NCBI RefSeq assembly: GCF_047807365.1
Contig: NZ_JBLOUI010000034.1
Location: 1-25,812, forward strand
Source: Peptacetobacter sp900539645
GTDB lineage: Bacteria > Bacillota > Clostridia > Peptostreptococcales > Peptostreptococcaceae
Direction: 5' to 3'
DNA length: 25,812 nucleotides
Positions 1 through 6,870 of the stretch are shown here, in pieces. The translations under genes were made by a program, and so were the position numbers. The notes beneath the pieces were generated by a model. That model was not told where the DNA came from, made no database searches, and was given only the letters and a program-made list of their open reading frames with translations. How positions within the stretch are numbered: position 1 is the stretch's first letter; each line of letters starts with the position of its first letter.

Positions 1-108
1 AAAAGAGGATTAATAAGTTGCTTAGATTATTATATGAAATTGAACCGCGGAGTGCCGAACGGCACGCTCCGTGGTGTGAGAGGGGCTACAAGTTAGCCCC
101 TACTTGAT
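1..108 (+). mobile_element. 3' end of a group II intron (domains V and VI), body outside window
   Basis: The sequence folds as the catalytic end of a group II intron. Domain V is at 44-75: an 8-bp lower stem (45-52 with 67-74, plus A44-T75) contains a CGC triad whose middle G faces U. There is a 2-nt CG bulge at 65-66 and an upper stem 53-56/61-64 with loop GAAC. Domain VI follows: GAGAGGGGCTA (78-88) pairs with TAGCCCC and CTT (94-105), leaving A102 as the single bulged base. A102 lies seven bases before an intron end at about 108 (GAT), where a branch-point adenosine belongs. The upper domain V stem is shorter than usual. The frame from base 1 stays open to 96, but it reads through domain V and is not called as protein. 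The reverse transcriptase and domains I-IV would lie to the left. Family assignment rests on structure only. Confidence 0.68.
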
Positions 109-150
109 AATTGGTTATTAAGTATTTTAGTTACTTGAAAGCAAAATTAA

Positions 151-696
151 TTATTTTACCTCTGAATATTTCATAACTGTATATTTTAAAAACTCATTGA
201 ACTTATTATATTCTTCATCTAATAAATCTCTACCAAAACTCATAATTTTTAGACTATGTCCATCAAATCCTTTACGATAAGGAGGATGGATATGGTGGAA
301 TTGTTGAAGTTTAAAGCCTAAATTTGAATAGAATTTCAATCTCTTTATAGAAACCTCATCTACAGGTTCGTCTATTTCAAGGATAGTGTTCGGATTTTCT
401 TTGCAGAATTCTGTAAGTATTTTAGAACCGTAGTTTTTACCTCTCAATTCTGGAGATATCGCTAAATGTTCAATATACACAAATTCCTCATCTTTAAAAT
501 CGTACTTCCAATAGAATAATAGACCGATTAAAGTATCGTCTTCGCATATTATATCTGCGTGGTAGTCCTTTCGCTCAAATACCTCATCTTGATCCTTTAA
601 TACCCTCTGTTCAAAAATAGGGAAACTACATTCATATATTTTCATAGTTTCATTAAAGTACTTATCATTTTTTGATTCTAATCTTATAAACTTCAT
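151..696 (-). CDS. GNAT-family N-acetyltransferase
   Basis: A 181-residue protein with the GNAT fold, which transfers an acetyl group from acetyl-CoA to an amine. The acetyl-CoA pyrophosphate-binding loop is visible as RGKNYGSKI (R-x-x-G-x-G/S type), preceded by the hydrophobic strand YIEHLAISPEL and followed by the later strand around FYSNLGFKL. The substrate cannot be told from sequence. The ATG at 696 is preferred over a TTG at 699 because GAGGTG (702-707) is then five bases upstream. A TTTACA/TATTAT promoter lies just upstream, so it need not depend on the MATE gene behind it. It is the last minus-strand gene before the intron end. Confidence 0.85.
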   Translation of the reverse strand: MKFIRLESKNDKYFNETMKIYECSFPIFEQRVLKDQDEVFERKDYHADIICEDDTLIGLLFYWKYDFKDEEFVYIEHLAISPELRGKNYGSKILTEFCKENPNTILEIDEPVDEVSIKRLKFYSNLGFKLQQFHHIHPPYRKGFDGHSLKIMSFGRDLLDEEYNKFNEFLKYTVMKYSEVK

Positions 697-733
697 CAAA
701 TCACCTCTTAAATTATAGTATTTAATAAATTCT

Positions 734-762
734 ATAATATTACTTTATAACTATTTTGTAAA
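734..762 (-). promoter_or_regulatory. Promoter of the GNAT gene
   Basis: On the minus strand TTTACA (762-757) and TATTAT (739-734) are separated by exactly 17 bases. Transcription would start near 727, about 30 bases before the ATG at 696. Confidence 0.55.
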
Positions 763-779
763 TGATAATTGTTAAAATA

Positions 780-2138
780 TTATTTAACTACTCTTTTGTA
801 AAGGCTTATTGCAATAATTGCTGCCACAAATTCCGCTATTGGGAATGTAATCCAAACACCTGTAAGTCCAATTGATTTAACAAGTATTAAAGATAGTGGA
901 ACAATTATAATTAACTGTCTAAATATTGATATCAATAAAGAATAAAATCCCTTACCTAATGCTTCAAACACACCACTCATAGTAATTCCAACGAATGAGA
1001 ACGCAAATCCAAGTGAAAGTATTTTAAGACCAGGTATACCAAATCCTAAAAGTTCGTCTGTTGCACTGAACATAACTAATAAATCTTTTGTAAATAAGTT
1101 AAAAGCTATAGTTCCTGAAACAAGAATAACTGCTGAGAATATCATAGCGTATTTTATTGTTTTTAAAACTCTATCTTTAAGTTCTGCACCATGGTTGTAA
1201 CTTACTATAGGTCTCATTCCCTGAATGATTCCTGTTACAGGCATATTTACGAATGTCTGCAGTTTGTAGTATATACCGAAGAATGCTATACCTGCCTGTG
1301 ATACAGATGCTAGTATTCCGTTAAGTATTGATACTAATATTGAAGGTAAAGACATCATAACACCTGAAGGAAGTGCAACTTTATATAAATCTGATATAAG
1401 TTTAAAATTAACTTTTAAATGGTGTCTTTTTATTTTTACTGGAGATTGTTTTAAGAATAGGATAACCGCAAGTGTAGCAGCACAGAACTGTCCTATTATT
1501 GTAGCTACAGCAGCTCCTAAAACACCCATCTGTGGAGCACCAAATAGACCAAATATTAAAATTGGGTCTAATATTATATTAACTATTGCTCCAAATCCTT
1601 GTAAAAACATTGGAACAACCATGTTTCCGTTTGATTGGAATATTTTTTCAAATAATATATGGAATAATGATCCAAATGTAAGAGTTATAACAACTGACCC
1701 GTACTGTATTGCGTAGTTTATAACTTCTGGATCATTTGTAAACATTGAGAAGAATGGTCTAAGTCCAAATAAACCTATTAATACGAATAATAACGCATGA
1801 ACTATTGTAAGAATTATTCCCTGCCCAGCATAAGAATCTGCCTTCTCCATGTTTCCTGCACCCATGTTGATTGCTATATTTGCATTTACCGCAACACCAA
1901 GTCCAACCCCAAAAGATAGTGAAAGATTTTGAAGTGGGAACGCTAAACTTACTGCTGTAAGAGCATTCTGACTTATCTGTGCTACGAAAATACTATCTAC
2001 TATATTGTAAAGTGACTGTATCAACATTGAAATCATAGGCGGAACTGCCATTGAAATCAATAGAGGAACAACACTTCTATCTGTCATCGGATTGTACGAC
2101 GACGGTTTTGAATTATTTAATTTTTCTACGTTTTCCAT
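780..2138 (-). CDS. MATE-family multidrug/cation antiporter
   Basis: A 452-residue polytopic membrane protein of the MATE (NorM/VmrA/DinF) exporter superfamily, which extrudes cationic drugs or metabolites using a Na+ or H+ gradient. It shows about twelve hydrophobic helices and family-typical stretches such as PPMISMLIQSLYNIVDS near the first helix and the following AVSLAFPLQ and GVGVAVNA-like segments. The length is normal. The open frame extends 25 residues upstream, but the ATG at 2138 is chosen because AAGGGGAGG (2154-2146) sits just ahead of it and the upstream extension overlaps a terminator hairpin. The gene is preceded by a leader of about 120 nt carrying that hairpin, suggesting attenuation. 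The exported substrate is unknown. Confidence 0.92.
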   Translation of the reverse strand: MENVEKLNNSKPSSYNPMTDRSVVPLLISMAVPPMISMLIQSLYNIVDSIFVAQISQNALTAVSLAFPLQNLSLSFGVGLGVAVNANIAINMGAGNMEKADSYAGQGIILTIVHALLFVLIGLFGLRPFFSMFTNDPEVINYAIQYGSVVITLTFGSLFHILFEKIFQSNGNMVVPMFLQGFGAIVNIILDPILIFGLFGAPQMGVLGAAVATIIGQFCAATLAVILFLKQSPVKIKRHHLKVNFKLISDLYKVALPSGVMMSLPSILVSILNGILASVSQAGIAFFGIYYKLQTFVNMPVTGIIQGMRPIVSYNHGAELKDRVLKTIKYAMIFSAVILVSGTIAFNLFTKDLLVMFSATDELLGFGIPGLKILSLGFAFSFVGITMSGVFEALGKGFYSLLISIFRQLIIIVPLSLILVKSIGLTGVWITFPIAEFVAAIIAISLYKRVVK

Positions 2139-2171
2139 TAAAAAACCTCCCCTTAAAAAAATAACTGCAAT

Positions 2172-2223
2172 AAAAAAAGCTATAGACGTACTGTTTATTC
2201 TCAGAAACAGCAAAATCTATAGC
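2172..2223 (-). terminator. Terminator-like hairpin in the MATE leader (possible attenuator)
   Basis: On the minus strand GCTATAGA-type arms (2223-2216 and 2186-2179) pair perfectly over 8 bp. They enclose a second 6-bp stem CTGTTT/AAACAG (2210-2205 with 2196-2191), and seven T residues follow (2178-2172). The hairpin lies between the promoter at 2295-2267 and the ribosome binding site at 2154-2146, so it would stop transcription before the gene unless prevented. A short palindrome, GCCAAATTGGC (2222-2232), overlaps the first arm by two bases and could compete with it. Confidence 0.7.
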
Positions 2224-2266
2224 CAAATTGGCAAAAATATATATTTTTAATTCACAACTATTAGTT

Positions 2267-2295
2267 ATTTTATAATATAAAAACAAACTCGTCAA
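2267..2295 (-). promoter_or_regulatory. Promoter of the MATE leader
   Basis: On the minus strand TTGACG (2295-2290), a 17-base spacer and TAAAAT (2272-2267). Transcription would begin near 2260 and produce a leader of about 120 nt before the MATE start codon at 2138. Confidence 0.6.
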
Positions 2296-2418
2296 CAAAA
2301 ATTTCTACTATAAATGTTTTCCTATAAAAAATAACTAAAACTGTATATAAACAATGAATATTCTTTAAAACTATATACCCAAGATAAATCTCATCCCAGC
2401 GGTTTCCATATTATAAAA

Positions 2419-2501
2419 GTGAAATGGTATATATGTGTCATAGCCAGCGACAATACAACTTGATTGTTTGGAGCGGCTATGACACATATATACTATTTTA
2501 C
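2419..2501 (+). ncRNA. Long structured hairpin, 27-bp stem, unidentified
   Basis: Arms 2419-2445 and 2475-2501 pair along 27 positions with no mismatch when read as plus-strand RNA. The inner 19 bp (GTATATATGTGTCATAGCC against its complement at 2475-2493) are perfect. Two outer pairs are G-U (2421/2499 and 2426/2494), which would be A-C mismatches in a minus-strand transcript. The loop carries a further 6-bp stem, GACAAT (2449-2454) with ATTGTT (2463-2468). No U-tract follows, so it is not a standard terminator. No known RNA family was recognised. It could also be a small inverted-repeat transposon relic. Confidence 0.45.
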
Positions 2502-2506
2502 GAGCA

Positions 2507-2550
2507 AACCTTACAAAAGTGTAAGATTAGATGTTGTATTTTGTAAGGTT
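2507..2550 (+). repeat. Second inverted repeat, 12-bp perfect stem
   Basis: AACCTTACAAAA (2507-2518) and TTTTGTAAGGTT (2539-2550) are perfect inverted repeats around a 20-base loop, starting five bases after the 27-bp hairpin ends. A further 6-bp inverted repeat, GATTTT/AAAATC, lies at 2555-2569. Together they make 2419-2569 a compact structured block ahead of the ribosome binding site at 2611. The rest of the spacer, 2296-2418, is AT-rich and shows no further clear structure or convincing plus-strand promoter. Confidence 0.5.
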
Positions 2551-2624
2551 AATCGATTTTTAGAAAATCAGAAAGAATATAAAATAAAATCATAAAGAAA
2601 AACATACGAGAGGAGGAAAATTTT

Positions 2625-2798
2625 ATGAGGAATGTAATATTTATAATTTCAATGATACTATTATTTCTAACATTACTTATAGGGTTAGAAAGTATATTTA
2701 CAGGTGGATTTCAAGGACTATTAAAAAAATCAAAGATTATAATTCCATTAATGATAGGTTATGTGGTTTTATACTCGGTTTATATTTTCAATATATAG
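2625..2798 (+). CDS. Small two-helix membrane protein, 57 residues, unrecognised
   Basis: An ATG at 2625 is preceded by a perfect AGGAGG (2611-2616) eight bases upstream and opens a 57-codon frame ending TAG at 2796-2798. The peptide begins MRNVIFIISMILLFLTLLIG and has a second hydrophobic segment IIIPLMIGYVVLYSVYIF near its C terminus, separated by a short polar link containing KKSK. This suggests two membrane helices. I do not recognise the family. It lies 61 bases upstream of the BceA-like ATPase in the same direction and may be part of that transport operon or a small regulator of it. That partnership is inferred from position only. Confidence 0.7.
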   Translation: MRNVIFIISMILLFLTLLIGLESIFTGGFQGLLKKSKIIIPLMIGYVVLYSVYIFNI

Positions 2799-2859
2799 TT
2801 TAAAGTGTATTTTTAGGAAATATATTGTATTATAAATTTAAGACGGAAGGTGATAAAAA

Positions 2860-3615
2860 ATGATTAAAGCGGAAAAATTAAAAAAGGAATTTAGAGTGCA
2901 TGGAAACGTGTTTAAAATATTAGAAGATATAGATATTGAGATAAACGATGGAGAATTTATTGCGATAATGGGGCCATCAGGTGCTGGAAAGTCTACTCTT
3001 CTAAATATTTTATCTACTATAGAAAGACCAACTTCTGGCAGTGTGAAATACGATGGCAAGGAAGTATTTAACATGAAAAACAAGGAGATTTCAAAGTTTA
3101 GAAAAGATAACATAGGTTTCATATTCCAGGATTACAACCTTATCGATTCAATGTCTATAGAGGATAATATAGCATTGCCGATGGTTATTTCTGGAGAAAA
3201 TTATAAAAAAATAGAAAAAGAAGTTGAGAAGTATGCAGGATTTTTTAATTTAAATCCTCAATTAAAAAAATATCCTATAGAGTTGTCAGGAGGACAAAAG
3301 CAGAAAGTTGCAGCTGCTAGGGCATTAATAAGTGATCCAAAAGTAATATTTGCTGATGAGCCAACAGGAGCACTTGATAGCAAATCATCTGTAGAGCTTT
3401 TAAATTGCTTTAAGAAAATGAACGATGAACTAGGAAAGACAATAGTAATGGTAACACACGATTCATTTGCAGCGAGTTATGCAAAAAAGGTTCTATTTAT
3501 AAAAGATGGAAAAATAAACATGCAGTTAAATAGCAGTGGAAATAGAAAAGAATTTTTCGATAGCATAATGACAGTACTTTCTTCAACAGGGGGTGCAGTT
3601 AATGAGATTGTTTAA
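2860..3615 (+). CDS. ABC transporter ATPase, BceA/MacB-type
   Basis: A 251-residue nucleotide-binding subunit that would couple ATP hydrolysis to the permease encoded next. All core motifs are visible: Walker A GPSGAGKST (about residues 39-47), the Q-loop at FIFQDYNL, the signature LSGGQKQK, Walker B VIFADEP with catalytic glutamate, the D-loop GALDS and the H-loop VTHD. The pattern matches the BceA/YtsC/VraD group that handles bacitracin and other cell-wall-active peptides in Firmicutes. The start at 2860 has GGAAGGTGA upstream. The 3' end overlaps the permease by 14 bases, indicating translational coupling. The substrate is inferred from family only. Confidence 0.93.
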   Translation: MIKAEKLKKEFRVHGNVFKILEDIDIEINDGEFIAIMGPSGAGKSTLLNILSTIERPTSGSVKYDGKEVFNMKNKEISKFRKDNIGFIFQDYNLIDSMSIEDNIALPMVISGENYKKIEKEVEKYAGFFNLNPQLKKYPIELSGGQKQKVAAARALISDPKVIFADEPTGALDSKSSVELLNCFKKMNDELGKTIVMVTHDSFAASYAKKVLFIKDGKINMQLNSSGNRKEFFDSIMTVLSSTGGAVNEIV

Positions 3616-5599
3616 AATATCTTTAAAAAACATAAAATACAACATAAAAAACTACGGAATGTACATATTCTCAATGCTTTTCTGCATAGCGATATTCTAC
3701 AATTTTGTGTCTATAGGTAGCAGTGAACAGCTTGAAACTATGAGAGATTTTAGAACATTCAATGCACTTGTAGGTGTGTGTACATTTGTTTTAGTGATAT
3801 TCTTCATAGCATTTATTAGATACTCGACAGGATTCTTTGTTCAACAGAGGAAAAAAGAATTTGGGATATATACATTCATGGGAATTGAAAACAGAAAAAT
3901 AGCCCTACTATTTGCACAAGAAGGGCTATTAATAGGACTACTATCTCTTTTCTTGGGAATTTTACTTGGGATAATTACCAATAGAATGTTTATTATGGCG
4001 ATAATGAAAATTTCTGAATCAAAAAATGCAATTAGCTTTGAAATATCTAAAGCTGCGATAATATACACATTAGCGATTTTTGGGGTTATTCTTATGTACT
4101 CATTCTTTAGAGAGTATAGAGCGCTTGTAAAAACTGATATAGCAGAACTTGTAAAAGGTGCAAAAAACAAACAAGACTATGTTGTAAAAAGCTCAGTTAC
4201 TAGATTTTTAATAGGTATAGTAGGTGTTGTAATTTTATTTGCAGGATATTATGTCGGTGTTTATTACGATAAGTTGAATATGATAATGATGTTTGCTGTA
4301 ATAATAGCTCCAATACTTGTAATAATTGGATTAAAGCTAGTTTGTTCTGGGTTCTTGACTGAAATTTTTGCAAGAATAACAAAACACAAAAAGATAAAAT
4401 ACAAGGGAACTAATATAGTTAGTTTGAATAGCATAGCATTTAGCATAGTTGAGAATAATAAAATAATGTCATTGACTTCTATATTAATAGTTTGTTGTAT
4501 AACAGCTCTTTCAGCAGGACTCACTATGAATAATATATTTAAAAATATGAAAGAAACAGATTTTCCATACAGTATCTCTTGTATAGCTTATGATAATCAG
4601 GATGAGGAGCTTTTTAAAAGAGCATTAGAAGAAGATAAATCAAATGTCAAAGAGCAGGTAAAAATTAGATATATGAGATCTTTGGCAGACGCATTTTCAA
4701 CTTATCCAGGATACAACGATATAAGTGTTGTGAAATATTCTGATTATGAACGTGTGAAGGAGTTAAAGAGTAAGGATATCCAGAAAAGCATGGAAATAAA
4801 AGAGCCAAAATCTGGGGAAGCAGTATTTTTAAAAACACCTAGAAGTATGGGAATAGAATCAAGAGAAAAATTTAAGATTTTAGATATGGAATTTAAGAAA
4901 AAAGGTATGGTAATAAATCATATATTTGCTTCTCCTGATGAGGGATTCGGATATATAATTTCTGATGAGGACTATGAAAAACTATGTCAGAAAAAATTGC
5001 CAAAAGATATGATAAAAGAATTAACTATAATTAGAAAAGATGAAGAAAAATTCTTAAAAAGATTAGATACAGCTAAAACACAAAAGGATTTGGAAGTAAC
5101 ATTTTTAGCTGCAAATACTAAGGAATTTACAGAAACACAGAAGATAAGTAGTTATATAAGGGACAACGGAAATTTAGAATTTGTAGCTGCAGAAGATTTT
5201 GATTACAAAAATTACACATTCTATAATTTAGTTGGATTTATTTCTCTATTTATGGCGATTGTGTTCATAATTTCAACAGGAGCGATTCTATACTTTAAGT
5301 ATATGGTTGGAGCTGTTGAGGATAAGAAAAAATTCTCTATTCTTAGAAAGATTGGAGTAGGAGAGGATTTTGTTAAGAAATCTGTGATAAAACAGACAGC
5401 TATATTCTTTATGATTCCGTATGTATTTGGTATTGGAAGTGGAATTGTTGCAGGGCAGTCGATTCAGAAAGTTTTTGCTCTGGAAAGTAGCTTGCCTATA
5501 TCAAATCCACCGACGTTGATTGCAATTGCTGTGTTTACGGTTGTGTATTTTGGATATTTTGTTTGTGCAGTTAGGAAGTATTTAGCAGAGATTAAGTAA
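3602..5599 (+). CDS. FtsX-like permease, BceB-type
   Basis: A 665-residue membrane subunit. Two hydrophobic helices occur in about the first 75 residues, then further helices up to about residue 305. A large hydrophilic domain spans about 306-525, followed by three C-terminal helices. This is the BceB layout (ten helices with a large external domain between helices 7 and 8), known from peptide-antibiotic sensing and detoxification modules. The ATG at 3602 is chosen over a GTG at 3593 because the AGGGGGTG ribosome binding site (3588-3595) covers the GTG. No BceR/BceS-type response regulator or kinase is adjacent, so regulation must be elsewhere or by another route. Confidence 0.9.
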   Translation: MRLFKISLKNIKYNIKNYGMYIFSMLFCIAIFYNFVSIGSSEQLETMRDFRTFNALVGVCTFVLVIFFIAFIRYSTGFFVQQRKKEFGIYTFMGIENRKIALLFAQEGLLIGLLSLFLGILLGIITNRMFIMAIMKISESKNAISFEISKAAIIYTLAIFGVILMYSFFREYRALVKTDIAELVKGAKNKQDYVVKSSVTRFLIGIVGVVILFAGYYVGVYYDKLNMIMMFAVIIAPILVIIGLKLVCSGFLTEIFARITKHKKIKYKGTNIVSLNSIAFSIVENNKIMSLTSILIVCCITALSAGLTMNNIFKNMKETDFPYSISCIAYDNQDEELFKRALEEDKSNVKEQVKIRYMRSLADAFSTYPGYNDISVVKYSDYERVKELKSKDIQKSMEIKEPKSGEAVFLKTPRSMGIESREKFKILDMEFKKKGMVINHIFASPDEGFGYIISDEDYEKLCQKKLPKDMIKELTIIRKDEEKFLKRLDTAKTQKDLEVTFLAANTKEFTETQKISSYIRDNGNLEFVAAEDFDYKNYTFYNLVGFISLFMAIVFIISTGAILYFKYMVGAVEDKKKFSILRKIGVGEDFVKKSVIKQTAIFFMIPYVFGIGSGIVAGQSIQKVFALESSLPISNPPTLIAIAVFTVVYFGYFVCAVRKYLAEIK

Positions 5600-5636
5600 T
5601 ATCTTTTTGTGGGGATTTTGATCGCAGTTATTCCCC

Positions 5637-5655
5637 TTCCAGGCTTCGGCGATTT
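5637..5655 (-). repeat. Copy A of a dispersed 18-base motif
   Basis: TCCAGGCTTCGGCGATTT (5638-5655 on the plus strand) recurs with one substitution on the opposite strand at 20763-20780. It lies in the spacer after the permease, followed by a T-run at 5664-5670. A short stem ATCGC/GCGAT encloses it. Function unknown; it might be part of a shared 3'-end element. Confidence 0.4.
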
Positions 5656-5704
5656 GATATAAATTTTTTTAAAATAAAATAAAGTATAATAAAAATGACA
5701 TAGG

Positions 5705-5733
5705 TTGGAAAGTATATATATGAGGATTATAAT
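5705..5733 (+). promoter_or_regulatory. Upstream promoter candidate for hicAB
   Basis: TTGGAA (5705-5710), 17 bases, TATAAT (5728-5733). It lies upstream of a stronger promoter at 5741-5769 and could give an unregulated second transcript of hicAB, though both might not be used. Confidence 0.4.
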
Positions 5734-5740
5734 AGAAAAA

Positions 5741-5769
5741 TTGACATACGTGTTAATACGTATTATAAT
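5741..5769 (+). promoter_or_regulatory. hicAB promoter with operator palindrome filling the spacer
   Basis: TTGACA (5741-5746) and TATAAT (5764-5769) are consensus hexamers exactly 17 bases apart. The palindrome ATACGTGTTAATACGTAT (5746-5763) has perfect 6-bp arms and only one asymmetric pair in its centre, and it occupies the whole spacer. A repressor bound there would block RNA polymerase. HicB antitoxins with DNA-binding C termini repress their own operon, so HicB is the expected ligand (inference). A 7-bp hairpin, ATTAAGG/CCTTAAT, lies at 5773-5792 at the start of the transcript. Confidence 0.75.
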
Positions 5770-5820
5770 CTAATTAAGGTGAAAACCTTAATAGTTAGCT
5801 ATGAAGGGTAGGTAAATATT

Positions 5821-6009
5821 ATGCCTATGACACCTAAGGAGATGATTGCTCATCTCAAAAAAGCGGGTTTTGTGGTCGTCAGTCAAAATGGATCTCATGT
5901 AAAATTGAGAAATTATAAAACTGGAAAACAGACTATAGTACCCTATCACTCTAAATCTTTGAAAAAAGGTTTAGAAACACAAATTTTAAAACAGGCAGGG
6001 CTTAAATAG
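5821..6009 (+). CDS. hicA: HicA-family toxin (mRNA interferase)
   Basis: A 62-residue HicA toxin, a small dsRBD-like protein that cleaves mRNA and is neutralised by HicB. The family hallmarks are all present: the N-terminal helix TPKEMIAHLKKAGFVVV, the catalytic histidine in NGSHVKL (His26), the strand TIVPYHSKSLKKG and the final helix ILKQAGLK. The length is typical. The ribosome binding region AGGGTAGG lies 8-16 bases upstream. The hicB start follows 30 bases after the stop, in the toxin-first order common for HicAB. The operon has a palindrome-containing promoter. Confidence 0.93.
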   Translation: MPMTPKEMIAHLKKAGFVVVSQNGSHVKLRNYKTGKQTIVPYHSKSLKKGLETQILKQAGLK

Positions 6010-6039
6010 CCCTGTCGAGTTTAAATGGAGGATTTGTCT

Positions 6040-6447
6040 ATGAAAAAATTATATTATCCAGCAGTGTTTCATATAGCAGAAGAAGGTGGATTTTGGATAA
6101 CTTTTCCTGATATTCCGGAGTGTATGAGTGAAGGAGATAATCTAGAAGAAGCTTATAAAATGGCGAGCGATGCATTGGGCTTAGCAATTACATCACGTAT
6201 GGAAGATAGAGAAGAAATACCCACACCTTCACAAATAACTAGTATAGATTTATCAGAAAATAAAGATGAGTTTGTTGCGATTATAGAATTTGATTTGGAA
6301 GAATATAGAAAAAAACATAGTTCCAGATCAGTAAAGAAAACTCTAACAATACCTGAATGGCTTAATAAGGAAGCTACTGATAGAGGATTAAATTTTTCTA
6401 AGATACTTCAGGAAGCTTTAATAAAAGAGATAAATGAAAGAGCATAG
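6040..6447 (+). CDS. hicB: HicB-family antitoxin with C-terminal DNA-binding domain
   Basis: A 135-residue antitoxin. Residues about 1-60 form the degraded RNase H-like HicB fold (YYPAVFHIAEEGGFWITFPDIPEC, with the GD-LEEA helix after it), which binds HicA. About residues 94-135 (RSVKKTLTIPEWLNKEA through FSKILQEALIKEI) look like a ribbon-helix-helix domain for autoregulation. The start at 6040 is preferred to the ATG at 6025 because GGAGG (6027-6031) lies inside the longer version and is eight bases before 6040. The stop codon is inside the terminator stem. Confidence 0.92.
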   Translation: MKKLYYPAVFHIAEEGGFWITFPDIPECMSEGDNLEEAYKMASDALGLAITSRMEDREEIPTPSQITSIDLSENKDEFVAIIEFDLEEYRKKHSSRSVKKTLTIPEWLNKEATDRGLNFSKILQEALIKEINERA

Positions 6448-6467
6448 TTTTTAATTATGCTCTTTTT
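6437..6467 (+). terminator. Terminator of hicAB
   Basis: AAAGAGCATA (6437-6446) pairs perfectly with TATGCTCTTT (6456-6465), with T residues continuing to 6467. The first arm includes the last bases and stop codon of hicB. Confidence 0.88.
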
Positions 6468-6572
6468 AAATTTTTTGCGATTGATATGAAATTAATGTAA
6501 ATTAATTACAGATTTGTATATTTTAATTATAATTTCATATTAGTTTTTTAGATATTATTACAAAAATTTAAC

Positions 6573-6601
6573 TTGATAAAAATTAAATAAAGTTTTATAA
6601 T
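6573..6601 (+). promoter_or_regulatory. Promoter for the 28-codon gene
   Basis: TTGATA (6573-6578), a 17-base spacer and TATAAT (6596-6601). Transcription from about 6608 would give a leader of about 90 bases before the ATG at 6700. The stretch 6468-6572 is AT-rich and otherwise featureless. Confidence 0.55.
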
Positions 6602-6699
6602 AGAGATATATTCTTAGAAGAAATACTAAATGCGTTTAAAATATAAAGTTTTGGGAATATAATATAGTAACAAGAGATTTGGAAAGAGGGCGAGTAATA

Positions 6700-6786
6700 A
6701 TGATGATATTACCAATAGCAATATTAGCTGTTATAGCAGTTTATGGACTTTCAGTTGTATCATATATGGCAGACGAAAATAATTAA
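6700..6786 (+). CDS. Single-helix membrane microprotein, 28 residues, unrecognised
   Basis: The frame ATGATGATA... at 6700 ends TAA at 6784-6786 and encodes MMILPIAILAVIAVYGLS, then VVSYMADENN. It is one hydrophobic helix with a short acidic tail. AGAGGG (6685-6690) is nine bases before the first ATG. A promoter at 6573-6601 and a strong terminator at 6805-6834 make it a stand-alone transcription unit, which argues for a real gene. Topology resembles small partner subunits of membrane complexes (KdpF- or CydX-like in size), but no sequence signature supports any specific family. Confidence 0.65.
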   Translation: MMILPIAILAVIAVYGLSVVSYMADENN

Positions 6787-6804
6787 TAATGAGAATATAT
6801 AAAG

Positions 6805-6834
6805 AAACCTCCAGTGAATAGCTGGAGGTTTTTT
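6805..6834 (+). terminator. Terminator after the 28-codon gene
   Basis: AAACCTCCAG (6805-6814) pairs with CTGGAGGTTT (6822-6831) over 10 bp, followed by more T residues to 6834. Confidence 0.9.
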
Positions 6835-6870
6835 GCGTTAAAAAAATAAAAATTAAATAGAAATATTATA

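Noticed and set aside
1..96. C-terminal end of a protein-coding gene on the plus strand
   Set aside because: The open frame runs through intron domain V and into domain VI; the RNA structure explains the sequence better.
2138..2260. Known riboswitch upstream of the MATE gene (purine, preQ1, THF, guanidine)
   Set aside because: Core conserved motifs of these classes as I know them were not found; only the terminator structure is supported.
2113..2298. 61-codon minus-strand open frame over the MATE leader
   Set aside because: It overlaps the MATE 5' end, covers the promoter and terminator hairpin, and has no ribosome binding site.
2419..2550. CRISPR array or XerCD site suggested by the repeats
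   Set aside because: The repeats are inverted, differ from each other and have no regular spacers; no dif-like consensus is visible.
5801..5815. Four-codon leader frame (MKGR) before hicA
   Set aside because: It lacks its own ribosome binding site and overlaps the hicA one; most likely chance.
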